A DNA stretch of 64,000 bases from Vampirovibrio chlorellavorus (lineage in GTDB: Bacteria; Cyanobacteriota; Vampirovibrionia; Vampirovibrionales; Vampirovibrionaceae), in assembly GCF_003149375.1 (NCBI RefSeq), contig NZ_QFWH01000004.1:186001-250000 (forward strand), given 5' to 3'. The translations under genes were made by a program, and so were the position numbers. The notes under the pieces are model-generated. The model searched no databases. It was not told the origin of the DNA and was given only the letters and a program-made list of their open reading frames with translations. Of this stretch, positions 43,905 through 52,118 are shown in pieces; position 1 is the stretch's first letter, and every line of letters begins with the position of its first letter.

Positions 43905-43934
43905 GCAATTCGGTCCTAATAAATGTTTTTATTT
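43905..43934 (+). promoter_or_regulatory. Shared bipartite upstream element, copy 1
   Basis: GCAATT, exactly 13 nt, then TGTTTTTATTT. Located 212 nt upstream of the gene at 44147. See finding on the shared element. Confidence 0.6.
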
Positions 43935-44146
43935 CCGTGTGAGATGTTAAGTGACTTGTGAGTGTGTTTGGATCATAGACTGCTGCGAAACGGGCTGTGC
44001 GTGTTTTATAAGCATTCTGTACAACCGGGAGAGATGATTGAGATAGGCATTATTTGGTAAATCGGATCGCTCCTGAATGTAGCAAGAGCGAGTAACCGTT
44101 ACAGAGCTGGTTAAAGAGAGATTAGGCTAGGAGGAGAATACAGGTT

Positions 44147-45091
44147 ATGACAATTCCAATGTGTGGTTCATCGTGGCAAACACAAAATCCTTATTACAAT
44201 GGGATGGGTTCCCAATGGGGCGCTCCCGTCGGTGGTATTTATCCCCCTCAATACGCCCAGCAGGCTGGTGCTGCCGGAGGGCCGGATGCTTATTCTATCC
44301 TGGCCGCCATTATGCAGCCTTTACTGGGTTTGATGGTTTCGCTTCTGACTGGTGAATCCGCCGCAGGTGGTTCAAGCAGCGGATCTTCGGGTTCCAGTTC
44401 TTCCGGTTCCCGTCAGTCCGACAATACATTGGGGCCGGATAGCGACGCCAGTGATTACCTGGATGTACTCAGTGAAAATGACAGTGAGCTGAAGGCGCTT
44501 GAGAAGAAGTTCGGAGATCGTGATGGCAAGCTGAGCGAGAAGGAACTCAAGAAAATTCTGCGGAAAATTGAAAAAGGCGATACCAAGGGTATCGAGGTCT
44601 CTGCGGATCTACAGGCTGCCCTGACCTGGTTGGCCAAGGACGAGCAAGGGCAAAGCGTGTTTACTAACCTGGCCAATGAGGTTGGTAAGGATGAGCGTGC
44701 CGCAGTTGATATCAGAAAAGGCTTTGATGAGTCCGCCTGGGATGATGTGGATGGCGACATCACAGAAGAGTCCGGTCCATACGACGCCGAAGAAGCGGTT
44801 CAATACCTGGTTGACAACAAGAAGTTTGCCGAAAAAGTTGCGGGCGCGGATGGCCAGATGACCAAAGAGGAAATTAATCAGGCTCTGGCAAGTAATGACT
44901 ATAGTCTGGAAGAAAAGGCACAACTCCGATTCCTGCGGGAGCATTATGAGGACATCACGGATGCCTTGTATGTGCAATATGATCAGCCAATCTCCTTGAA
45001 GGATCTGGCAGATAAACTGAAACCGGATACTGAAGTTGATGGCCAAAATGTTTTGGACGAATTACAGAATATTGAAGCCAAGAAAAAGTAA
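44147..45091 (+). CDS. EF-hand-like repeat protein with low-complexity N-terminus
   Basis: A 314-residue protein from ATG 44147 with AGGAGG upstream. The first 45 residues are Gly/Tyr/Gln/Pro-rich (PYYNGMGSQWGAPVGG). A hydrophobic segment (SILAAIMQPLLGLMVSLL, about 50-67) and a Ser/Gly linker follow. The rest is acidic and helical with calcium-loop-like motifs: DRDGKLSEKEL (about 123-133), DDVDGDITEES and GADGQMTKEEI. There is no classical signal peptide. Related in plan to the next gene and to that at 49761. The plan recalls type III translocator repeats of the HrpF/NolX kind, but I cannot confirm homology. Probably exported or at the surface. Confidence 0.7.
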   Translation: MTIPMCGSSWQTQNPYYNGMGSQWGAPVGGIYPPQYAQQAGAAGGPDAYSILAAIMQPLLGLMVSLLTGESAAGGSSSGSSGSSSSGSRQSDNTLGPDSDASDYLDVLSENDSELKALEKKFGDRDGKLSEKELKKILRKIEKGDTKGIEVSADLQAALTWLAKDEQGQSVFTNLANEVGKDERAAVDIRKGFDESAWDDVDGDITEESGPYDAEEAVQYLVDNKKFAEKVAGADGQMTKEEINQALASNDYSLEEKAQLRFLREHYEDITDALYVQYDQPISLKDLADKLKPDTEVDGQNVLDELQNIEAKKK

Positions 45092-45110
45092 TTACGGCTC
45101 ATAAAACATC

Positions 45111-45143
45111 AGGCTTGTCCAACTCCGGTTGGGCAGGCCTTTT
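45111..45143 (+). terminator. Terminator after the EF-hand-like gene at 44147
   Basis: AGGCTTGTCCAAC and GTTGGGCAGGCCT form a stem with two mismatches around TCCG, ending TTTTG. Confidence 0.65.
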
Positions 45144-45167
45144 GCATTGGCAGGTCTGGCCACAAAA

Positions 45168-45203
45168 GCAATTTTAAACATAAGACTGTTTTTATTTTTA
45201 TAT
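45168..45203 (+). promoter_or_regulatory. Shared bipartite upstream element, copy 2
   Basis: GCAATT, exactly 13 nt, then TGTTTTTATTTTTATAT, 140 nt upstream of ATG 45343. The 17-nt right half is identical to copy 3. Confidence 0.65.
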
Positions 45204-45342
45204 GCTTGGTATTGGCAAAGCATACGCGTTGCCAATCCGGCGAAAACGATTTTGATCCAGAGCGAGAGTGAAACAAAGCCATACTGATACCGCTGAAGAC
45301 CGGGCGATAACGGTGGCGGCGTTGGCAGCAGGAGAGCGACGC

Positions 45343-47742
45343 ATGGTTTTTCCATTCAATACGATGGGTATGCCCGGAATGATGTCCGGTCCGCCCATGC
45401 CAGTGCCCAGACCACCTTTTCCCCCGCTAATGCCGCCCATGTTCGCCGGCATTCCCGGAGTGAATCCCTTTGCGGGGCCCTCTATGGCTATGCCCGTTCC
45501 CGGATTGCCTTATGGTATGGGACCCCGACCGGGGCCGGTTGGCGCCCCCATGCCCATTGATCCACTGACGGGCCTACCTTTGAACTTGGGCATGGGCCCC
45601 GTCCCGATGCCTCCACCGATGCCCTTGCCGATGCCGATGGGAAATGTGTATCCTCCCGTTGGGGCAGGTGCATCCATGCCTGGCTTTTTGAGCGCCCTGC
45701 TCGGTGGCTTGCTGCCATCTCAGGCGCCCGCCCCGCAGGAAAATCCGATGGTGTCCATATTCAACACCCTGATAGGGACTCTGTCGGGCATTTTAGGGTT
45801 CCCTACAGGCGGAAAGAACTCGAAGGGTGGCGGTGACTCGGCTATCTCCGATCCGGCGACCGCCTTGAGTGTGGTGCTGGGCGAGTCTAACGAGATTGCC
45901 AGTGCGGACGGTAATTCGGGCAGCGTGAGTACCGCTGATTTGGCCATGGTGGCCCGTAACAAGGATGGAAAATATTCCGCGGACGCCCAGGCCGCCGCCC
46001 AATTCCTGATGGCCAATCAGGCCATATGGGCAGCCATTGATAAAATGGATAACAATGCGGATACCAAGGCCTCCATCCAGAATTTAAGCAAAGCCCTGAG
46101 CGATCCCAAGATCCTGAATGCCTCGGCGGAGGACTCCCCCGGTGAGGATAAGAGCAGTGATACGGCTGAACCGGTGGATGATCCGGCCACCGCCCTGACG
46201 GATCTGATCAGTGAGGGTGAGGATGTTGCCGACGCCGATGGGGACTCCGACTCTATCAGCGTGCAAGACCTGGTGATTGTTTCTCGAAACAAGGATGGCG
46301 ATTTTTCTCCGGAAGCCCAGGCGGCAGCCAAGTACCTGTTGGCGCATCAGGCCATCTGGAACCAAATTGATGCCATGGATGAAACCAAAGACACCAAGGC
46401 AAGCCTTGAGAATGTGAGTAAGGCTTTGAGCGATCCTGATATTCTGGGGGCGACATCGGATGAGTCTTCTGGCAGTGGAGAAGACTTGACGGTCACGGAC
46501 AATGCGACGGCCTTTGATTTACTGGACGCGCATTATGATGATATTGCCAAGCTGGATGGGGATGCGAGCAGCGTGAGCCTGCTGGATCTGTCCCGTGCCG
46601 CCCGACAATCCAAAAATAAGGAATTGCTGGCCGTGGTGAAATACCTGCAAGGCAACCCAGAAATTTTCAAACAGCTGGCGGGTAAAGACGGTACCAAAAA
46701 TGTATCCCAGGGCGATATTGCCAGCGCTCTGGAGGACCCCGACTTCATGTCCATGACGCAGGATCAGGCGGATGCTCAGAGCCCCAGCAACTTGTCTCTT
46801 AAGGATGTTCTAATCGCCCTGAATGATAATAAAACCATTCTGGACACTGCGGCTGAAGGCAGTGAAGCGGATGAAAAGTTTACCAAAGCGGATTTGCAGG
46901 CCATTGCCGAAAACAAGGACGGCAAGTACAACAACAAGCCCAAGTTGCTCGCCGCAGTTAGAGCGGCTCTGAAAAACGAGGATCTGATGGCTGCTCTGGA
47001 TGTCCGCGAGACATTCTCTTTTGAAGATCTGCAGACTTTTGCGGATGGGGCTCGGGCGGATGAAAATTATGTGCTGCCCATCAAGCCCAAATTTAAAAAC
47101 GCTCAGGACGCTTATGCCGTTCTGGCAAAGGCCATTCAAAACGGAACGCTGGAGACAGGGAACTGGAGCAAGGATGGCGTCTGGACGGGAGGCCTCAAGG
47201 ATGGCTCTGGAAAGTTTGTGGATACCAAAATCATTAAAGCCATTGCCGAAGGTAAACTGGACGCGCCTTATGAGCTGAAGGAAGCTTGCAAGTGGATTGT
47301 GAATACTCCGGCAGAGCTGCAAAAGCTGGAAATGTATGAAAACATGGATGGCTTTGATGATGACGCCTTGCAAGTGGACTTGATTAAAGCCTTGACCAAT
47401 GGGCCGGTTGAGGAGAATTTCGGGCTTGATGTGGGCAATCAGTCCGTGATTTCAGGCGAGGATAAACGGAAGGCCAAGGAAATTTTTGCCCGCAACGATA
47501 ACGCCTTGCTCAGGAAAATTGATGCTATTCAAGGCGGTAATCCGGATGGCGTGATCAGCAACTACGATATGTGGGCTGCCGTTAAGGATCGCACCGGCAT
47601 GTTCACGGTGGAAGAGAAGCGGGCCATTCTGACCGTCATTGGCGGTGATGATGGAAACCTGGATGGCAGTATTTGGGACAACATTAATGACGGTGATGAA
47701 ATAGCTACTTATGGTGAATTTTTCCGGGATATTGAGCAGTAG
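45343..47742 (+). CDS. Large EF-hand-like repeat protein with Pro/Met/Gly-rich N-terminus
   Basis: From ATG 45343 (AGGAGAG 6 nt upstream), 799 residues. Residues 1-112 are Pro/Met/Gly-rich, then two hydrophobic segments (MPGFLSALLGGLLP, 112-125; SIFNTLIGTLSGILGF, 138-153). At least four repeats of about 85-90 residues follow (171-260, 281-370, 387-470, 484-565). Each has an ATAL/ATAF-type helix start, an acidic loop such as ASADGNSGSVSTADL or DADGDSDSISVQDL, an NKDGKYS turn and an IQNLSKALSDP end. The first two repeats are the most alike. The C-terminus has further DG-type loops. Acidic, no Cys. Probably secreted or on the surface and calcium-binding; function unknown. Confidence 0.75.
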   Translation: MVFPFNTMGMPGMMSGPPMPVPRPPFPPLMPPMFAGIPGVNPFAGPSMAMPVPGLPYGMGPRPGPVGAPMPIDPLTGLPLNLGMGPVPMPPPMPLPMPMGNVYPPVGAGASMPGFLSALLGGLLPSQAPAPQENPMVSIFNTLIGTLSGILGFPTGGKNSKGGGDSAISDPATALSVVLGESNEIASADGNSGSVSTADLAMVARNKDGKYSADAQAAAQFLMANQAIWAAIDKMDNNADTKASIQNLSKALSDPKILNASAEDSPGEDKSSDTAEPVDDPATALTDLISEGEDVADADGDSDSISVQDLVIVSRNKDGDFSPEAQAAAKYLLAHQAIWNQIDAMDETKDTKASLENVSKALSDPDILGATSDESSGSGEDLTVTDNATAFDLLDAHYDDIAKLDGDASSVSLLDLSRAARQSKNKELLAVVKYLQGNPEIFKQLAGKDGTKNVSQGDIASALEDPDFMSMTQDQADAQSPSNLSLKDVLIALNDNKTILDTAAEGSEADEKFTKADLQAIAENKDGKYNNKPKLLAAVRAALKNEDLMAALDVRETFSFEDLQTFADGARADENYVLPIKPKFKNAQDAYAVLAKAIQNGTLETGNWSKDGVWTGGLKDGSGKFVDTKIIKAIAEGKLDAPYELKEACKWIVNTPAELQKLEMYENMDGFDDDALQVDLIKALTNGPVEENFGLDVGNQSVISGEDKRKAKEIFARNDNALLRKIDAIQGGNPDGVISNYDMWAAVKDRTGMFTVEEKRAILTVIGGDDGNLDGSIWDNINDGDEIATYGEFFRDIEQ

Positions 47743-48050
47743 CTGTCATCCGTCGTCTAATCACTTTAAACGCAATGCGCCGGTGCAAGTCATCGGTGCT
47801 TTTGCATTGGGGGCAGGTAGGGTCATGGCGGTCAGTGGCCGGTGTCCGCACTGGGGGCGACTGACAGGCGCGGGCATCGCGGCCGGGGTTCATAATAGAA
47901 ATGGTCTGAAAACAGGGTAAGCAGGCAATTTTGTTGTTTTGGCTGTTTTTATTTTTATATTGGGAATGTTTCTATCGGGATGGAAGTGATACACGTCAGT
48001 GTTAGTCCGCATTAGGGCTGCACAGGTCGTTGAATGGGAGATGGCTGTTT
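47743..48050. other. Intergenic region carrying the third copy of the shared element
   Basis: No gene is supported. Several short inverted sequences (for example GTCAGT...ACTGAC near 47830-47870) could fold. The shared element lies at 47925-47960. Confidence 0.55.
47925..47960 (+). promoter_or_regulatory. Shared bipartite upstream element, copy 3
   Basis: GCAATT, exactly 13 nt, then TGTTTTTATTTTTATAT, about 90 nt upstream of ATG 48051. Confidence 0.65.
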
Positions 48051-48437
48051 ATGAGTTATGCAATGAGTGGGTTTAATCCGATGGCCGCTAGCAGTTTGCC
48101 GCAATTGTTGGGCGTGGCCCAATCCATTGTGCCGGGCCTGTTCAATGGATCTGCTGGCGCTTATGGCATGTCGCCCGGGTATGAATATGGCGCGATGCCA
48201 GGCACTGTTTATGGAATGCCTCCCGGCTATGGAGCAATGCCTGCCAGCTATATGGTGACCCAGCAGACCAGCTATCAGCAAACCTATTACGGCATGAGCG
48301 GAGGGAGTCCGTATGGGATGGGCTGTCCTTCCGGTATGTGTGGTCCCATGATCATGCACACGCAGGTGATGCAAACCCAGACCCTGCCATACCCGCAGGC
48401 TGGCTGGGGCGGCAGTTACTACCCCGCCTATTATTAG
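48051..48437 (+). CDS. Gly/Tyr/Met/Pro-rich low-complexity protein
   Basis: 128 residues from ATG 48051, with GGGAGAT about 9 nt upstream; ATG 48030 would add 7. After a short start, a moderately hydrophobic segment (SSLPQLLGVAQSIVPGLF, about 15-32) leads into Gly/Tyr/Met/Pro repeats (YGMSPGYEYGAMPGTVYGMP, YGAMPASYM, YGMSGGSPYGMGCPSGMCG). The composition recalls adhesive or fibre-forming proteins. Two Cys occur in CPSGMC. It shares its upstream element with the EF-hand-like genes on either side but has no EF-hand-like loop itself. It is convergent with glpX. Function unknown. Confidence 0.65.
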   Translation: MSYAMSGFNPMAASSLPQLLGVAQSIVPGLFNGSAGAYGMSPGYEYGAMPGTVYGMPPGYGAMPASYMVTQQTSYQQTYYGMSGGSPYGMGCPSGMCGPMIMHTQVMQTQTLPYPQAGWGGSYYPAYY

Positions 48438-48489
48438 GTTTCACAAAAAATCAGTTGGCAGCGGATGCGCTTTCCTCCGGGGGATGGGC

Positions 48490-49560
48490 TTACAGCTTCA
48501 CCCGACCGCCTTTTTCCCGACTCAGGTGGATGGTGTCCACAAAGCGCACCAAGCCCGATTGATAGGCCATAATCAGGCTATGGGTGCGGGCCCCGTTGCC
48601 AAAGTAATTCACGCCCTTCAGGGTATCGCCGGTGGTAATGCCACAGGCGGCAAACACCAGTTCGTTGGCCGGAGCCAGGTCATCGGTGCGATAAATCCTG
48701 TCTTCGGACAAATCAATATTCATGCGGGTGGCCCGGTTTTTTTCCTCCTCGTTTCGCCAGCGCAGGCGGGCCTGAATTTCTCCGCCCAGACACTTCACGG
48801 CGGCGGCGGTTAAAACCGCTTCCGGGGCTCCCCCGGTGCCCATGACCGCATGGATGCCGCTACCAATCAGGGCGGCGGAAACCGCGGGCATCAAATCCCC
48901 ATCGCTAATCAGTTTAATACGGGCTCCGGCCTCTCGCACTTCCTGGATTAATTGGGTGTGGCGGGGCCGATCCAGAATGACGATTGTTAAGTCCTGAACC
49001 TCTCGTTGCAGGGACATGGCCAGGATGCTGAGGTTGTATTTCACGGGTGCGGTGATATCCACTTTTCCCTTGGCGTCCGGGCCCACCACCAGTTTTTCCA
49101 TGTAAGTGTCCGGGGCGTGGAATAACCCGCCTTTGGGGGCCAGGGCCAAGGTGGCCACCGCGCCCGGCAGGCCATGGGCCACCAGATTGGTGCCTTCCAG
49201 CGGATCGACCGCAATATCCACTTCCGGCAGGCCCGGTTGGGTTTTACCCACTTTCTCTCCGATGTACAACATGGGGGCCTCATCCCGCTCCCCTTCCCCG
49301 ATGACAATGGTGCCATTCACCGGAATTTCACTGAGGGTTTGCCGCATGGCGGTCACCGCGGCCTGATCGGCGGCGTCCCGCTTGCCGGTACCCATGAGCC
49401 GTCCGGCGGCCAGCGCGGCGGCTTCCACCACGCCCAACACTTCTCGGGACAGGGTGCGCTCCGAGCTGAACAGATTTTCAGTCGGGTTCATCGTTCTGGG
49501 TTGCTCAAATTCCGGATTCACGTCAGCACTCCGCTCCAATACAGTCGTTGATGTCATCAT
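48490..49560 (-). CDS. glpX: Class II fructose-1,6-bisphosphatase / sedoheptulose-1,7-bisphosphatase (GlpX family)
   Basis: A 356-residue enzyme. Motifs are GKRDAADQAAVTAMR, IVIGEGERDEAPMLYIGE (metal-binding Glu), DIAVDPLEGTNLVAHG (the DPxEGT metal site) and SDGDLMPAVSAAL with GTGGAPEAVL. This GlpX form is the one cyanobacteria use for both fructose and sedoheptulose bisphosphates. It serves gluconeogenesis or the pentose phosphate cycle and would fit with the transketolase genes at 25-27 kb. A leading ATG-ATG gives two equal starts (49560 or 49557). The GGGGGAG site is rather far upstream. Confidence 0.94.
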   Translation of the reverse strand: MMTSTTVLERSADVNPEFEQPRTMNPTENLFSSERTLSREVLGVVEAAALAAGRLMGTGKRDAADQAAVTAMRQTLSEIPVNGTIVIGEGERDEAPMLYIGEKVGKTQPGLPEVDIAVDPLEGTNLVAHGLPGAVATLALAPKGGLFHAPDTYMEKLVVGPDAKGKVDITAPVKYNLSILAMSLQREVQDLTIVILDRPRHTQLIQEVREAGARIKLISDGDLMPAVSAALIGSGIHAVMGTGGAPEAVLTAAAVKCLGGEIQARLRWRNEEEKNRATRMNIDLSEDRIYRTDDLAPANELVFAACGITTGDTLKGVNYFGNGARTHSLIMAYQSGLVRFVDTIHLSREKGGRVKL

Positions 49561-49662
49561 AAATGATACTCCCCCTCTTATGATTGATTCGTTTTTTTGA
49601 TCCCCTCACTGAACTGTCATCCTATCAGAAGGAGGATGTCTTGTCTGTGATCCGTGTACAGT

Positions 49663-49696
49663 AAAACACCGGCATTCATTTTGAACGCCGGTGTTT
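49663..49696 (-). terminator. Terminator of the EF-hand-like gene at 49761
   Basis: AAACACCGGC and GCCGGTGTTT form a perfect 10-bp stem with a 13-nt loop; on the minus strand it ends TTTTAC. Confidence 0.75.
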
Positions 49697-49760
49697 CGGG
49701 TTGTGCAGGAGGAGGGGAAGGCAAGGCAGGAGAATGAATTGGCGTTAAAACGCAACGGAA

Positions 49761-50174
49761 TTAGAGGGAGGCACCCATATTTCTGCCCAGAAACAGTTGC
49801 AGCATTTGGGCAAACAACAGTAAAAGAATTTGATTGATATTATTCACGGGCGGCTGAGTGACGGGCGGATTTGTGACAGGAGGCGAGGTGGGCAAGCCAT
49901 TGCGGAGTTGCACCAGATCATCCACGCTGATGCCGTTGGCGTTGCCATCCAGTTTGGCGATGGCCGCAAAATTTGTGCGTAAGTAGCCCGCAATGTTGCT
50001 GCTGGGATCGGCCGCCAAAAAGTTTTTGGTGCTGTAGCTATCCAGATTGGCCTTGGTCAGTTGCCCGTTGCTCACGTTTTCCACGGCTTGAATATTCAAG
50101 AAGCCTTGCAGCAGCTCTGCCGGTTTATTGGCTTTCAGGGTGTAGCCAAAGGGAGTGGGAAATAAAACAGCCAT
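49761..50174 (-). CDS. Small EF-hand-like protein with hydrophobic C-terminus
   Basis: 137 residues from ATG 50174, with a perfect AGGAGG just upstream; longer in-frame forms would run through the promoter region. After AVLFPTPFGYTLKANKPAELL come two EF-hand-like parts: VSNGQLTKANLDSY (about 34-47) and IAKLDGNANGISVDDL (about 71-86). A Pro/Thr/Asn linker (TSPPVTNPPVTQPPVNN) precedes a C-terminal hydrophobic stretch (QILLLLFAQMLQLFLG). It uses the same modules as the genes at 44147 and 45343, but with the hydrophobic segment at the other end. It has a partial copy of their upstream element. Confidence 0.7.
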   Translation of the reverse strand: MAVLFPTPFGYTLKANKPAELLQGFLNIQAVENVSNGQLTKANLDSYSTKNFLAADPSSNIAGYLRTNFAAIAKLDGNANGISVDDLVQLRNGLPTSPPVTNPPVTQPPVNNINQILLLLFAQMLQLFLGRNMGASL

Positions 50175-50224
50175 AGAGCCTCCTGATGACGGATTATGAA
50201 ATGCAACCCGGAGATGATATAGCT

Positions 50225-50254
50225 CAATAAAAACAAATATATACGGATTATTTC
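50225..50254 (-). promoter_or_regulatory. Shared bipartite upstream element, copy 4 (partial)
   Basis: On the minus strand GAAATA (4 of 6 bases of GCAATT), 13 nt, then TGTTTTTATTG, about 50 nt upstream of ATG 50174. Confidence 0.45.
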
Positions 50255-50272
50255 TTTTATTTTGGAAAATCG

Positions 50273-50305
50273 AAAAAAATCCCCACCCATGAGGGCGGGG
50301 ATTTT
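50273..50305 (-). terminator. Terminator of the nucleoside transporter gene
   Basis: On the minus strand AAAATCCCCGCCC and GGGTGGGGATTTT pair with one mismatch around TCAT, followed by more T residues. Confidence 0.88.
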
Positions 50306-50331
50306 GTGTTTCGGATTTTATTCCGGGCAAC

Positions 50332-51867
50332 TCAACGCGGTATCGTTGGTACGTGGGTTTCGGAATGGGGATCCGTCACCCCAATGGGTTGTCCTTGCTT
50401 GTTGTAAACCGGCAGGCCGCTGGGTGGGGCGGGCTTGGGGGCGACTGTGGCCACCGGCTGAATGACCGGAGCCTGAGATATGGCGGGCTCTCCGTTGGGC
50501 AGGCGCTTGGCGATTACAATCAGTAAAATGGCCGCCAGCATAATACTGCCCGCCACCCAGGTATCGCTGCCCGCCCCATCCAGACCCACCAGAATACCGG
50601 CCAGAGCGCTGGAGACATAGGAGGCCATGGTGCCGCACAAAAGGGCTTTAAAGCCCAGTTCGGCCAAATCTTTTTTGCGGGAGGGGGCCATTTGCCCGAT
50701 GCCCCCAATTTGCATGGCAATGGAACTGAAGTTGGCAAAGCCGCACAGGGCCACACTGGCAATGGCCAGAGACTTGGGGTTGAGAGTCTGGTTGGCAATG
50801 GCCGGGGCCAGGCTGGCGTAGGCCACAAATTCGTTGATCACCATTTTGGTGCCCATCAGTCCGCCCACAAACTTGGCATCCTGCATGGGGACGCCCAGGG
50901 CCATGGCTACCAATGAAAAGACAGAGCCCAGCAGGCCGTTCAGGGATAAATGGGTCAGATCCAGCCCCACCGCTTGCAAACTCAATCCGGCGGCGGCCAA
51001 AGTCAGGCCGATTTTACCCACTACAAAGTCCATCAGGTTAATCAGGGCAATAAAGCCAATCAGCATGGCGCACACGTTCAGACCAATTTTCAGGCCTTCG
51101 CTGGCTCCGCGGGAGGCGGCGTCAATCAGGTTGACGCTTTCCTTCTTGATTTCCAGGGCCACCTGGCCTCGGGTCACCGATTGTTCCGATTCCGGGTAAA
51201 CCAGCTTGGCGATGACCAATGCCCCCGGCACGGACATCAGGCTGGCGGTGAGCAAAAATTCCGCCGGAATGCCCATTTGAATGTACACGGCCATCACCCC
51301 GCCAGCGATGCAGGCCATACTTCCGGCCATCACCGCCAGTAATTCGGATCGGGTCATGGTGGCTAAATAGGGTTTTACCAGCAATTGGGCTTCAATTTGC
51401 CCTACAAAAATACTGGCCGCATTGGAGAGGGCTTCTGAGCCGCTGGCGCCCATGATCTTGTAGACCGCCCAGGCCACCCACTTGACCACTCGTTGCATCA
51501 GGCCCAAGTGATAGGAAATACTGACCAGCGTGGCCACAAAAATAATGGTGGGCACCAGTTTAAAGGCAAAAATAAAGCTGCCCCCCGGCCCGAAGAGTTG
51601 ATTGAGCTTGTCCGGCTGAGAAACGAGAAATCCGAAGACAAAGCCGGCCCCGGCATCGGAGAAACTGAGCAGTTTTTCAATCCCTTGCCCGATATTGTGG
51701 AACAGGACTTGTCCTACCTTGACCTTGAGGCAAAACACGGCCAAAAAGACCTGAAGGGCCAGCCCGCTGATAATCAGACGCCAATTGATGGCCTTGCGGT
51801 TATTGCTCATCAGGTAGGCCAGGGCCAACAGGGCGAAAATACCAATCAGGCCAGTAAATTGGCTCAT
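50332..51867 (-). CDS. Concentrative nucleoside transporter (NupC/CNT family)
   Basis: About 511 residues from ATG 51867 (GAGGA 11 nt upstream); 51915 is a less likely start. Family marks are the GAGFVFGFLV region, FIFAFKLVPTIIFVATLVSISYHLGLMQ, GASGSEALSNAASIFVGQIEAQLLVKPYL, EFVAYASLA and a region ALCGFANFSSIAMQIGGIG. It imports nucleosides with Na+ or H+ at the inner membrane. About 60 extra C-terminal residues are Pro-rich and cytoplasmic. The presence of a nucleoside importer agrees with the cytidine deaminase at 19.6 kb. It ends at the terminator at 50273. Confidence 0.92.
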   Translation of the reverse strand: MSQFTGLIGIFALLALAYLMSNNRKAINWRLIISGLALQVFLAVFCLKVKVGQVLFHNIGQGIEKLLSFSDAGAGFVFGFLVSQPDKLNQLFGPGGSFIFAFKLVPTIIFVATLVSISYHLGLMQRVVKWVAWAVYKIMGASGSEALSNAASIFVGQIEAQLLVKPYLATMTRSELLAVMAGSMACIAGGVMAVYIQMGIPAEFLLTASLMSVPGALVIAKLVYPESEQSVTRGQVALEIKKESVNLIDAASRGASEGLKIGLNVCAMLIGFIALINLMDFVVGKIGLTLAAAGLSLQAVGLDLTHLSLNGLLGSVFSLVAMALGVPMQDAKFVGGLMGTKMVINEFVAYASLAPAIANQTLNPKSLAIASVALCGFANFSSIAMQIGGIGQMAPSRKKDLAELGFKALLCGTMASYVSSALAGILVGLDGAGSDTWVAGSIMLAAILLIVIAKRLPNGEPAISQAPVIQPVATVAPKPAPPSGLPVYNKQGQPIGVTDPHSETHVPTIPR

Positions 51868-52054
51868 AACAACGAGGGTCCTCTTAAATCGGTACTCATC
51901 TAAAAACCGGGCCATGAAATTTGTTGCAGCCTGTTCAGTTGCAGTTTATTTTACTTAGGCCCAAGGCCAAGCCCGCCTCATAAAATACCAAAAACACGGC
52001 CAGCGGTTGAGGGGTGGGCCTGTTTCCAGAAATAGTGTGTTCGACGCCTGTGAT

Positions 52055-52082
52055 TTGCGGTTATCTGCGCTTTCAGTAGAAT
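52055..52082 (+). promoter_or_regulatory. Promoter of folC
   Basis: TTGCGG, a 16-nt spacer and TAGAAT, about 36 nt before the folC start. Confidence 0.5.
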
Positions 52083-52118
52083 AAGGCCTGTCAGCCTTGT
52101 TTAGCAGGACGTTCTTTT

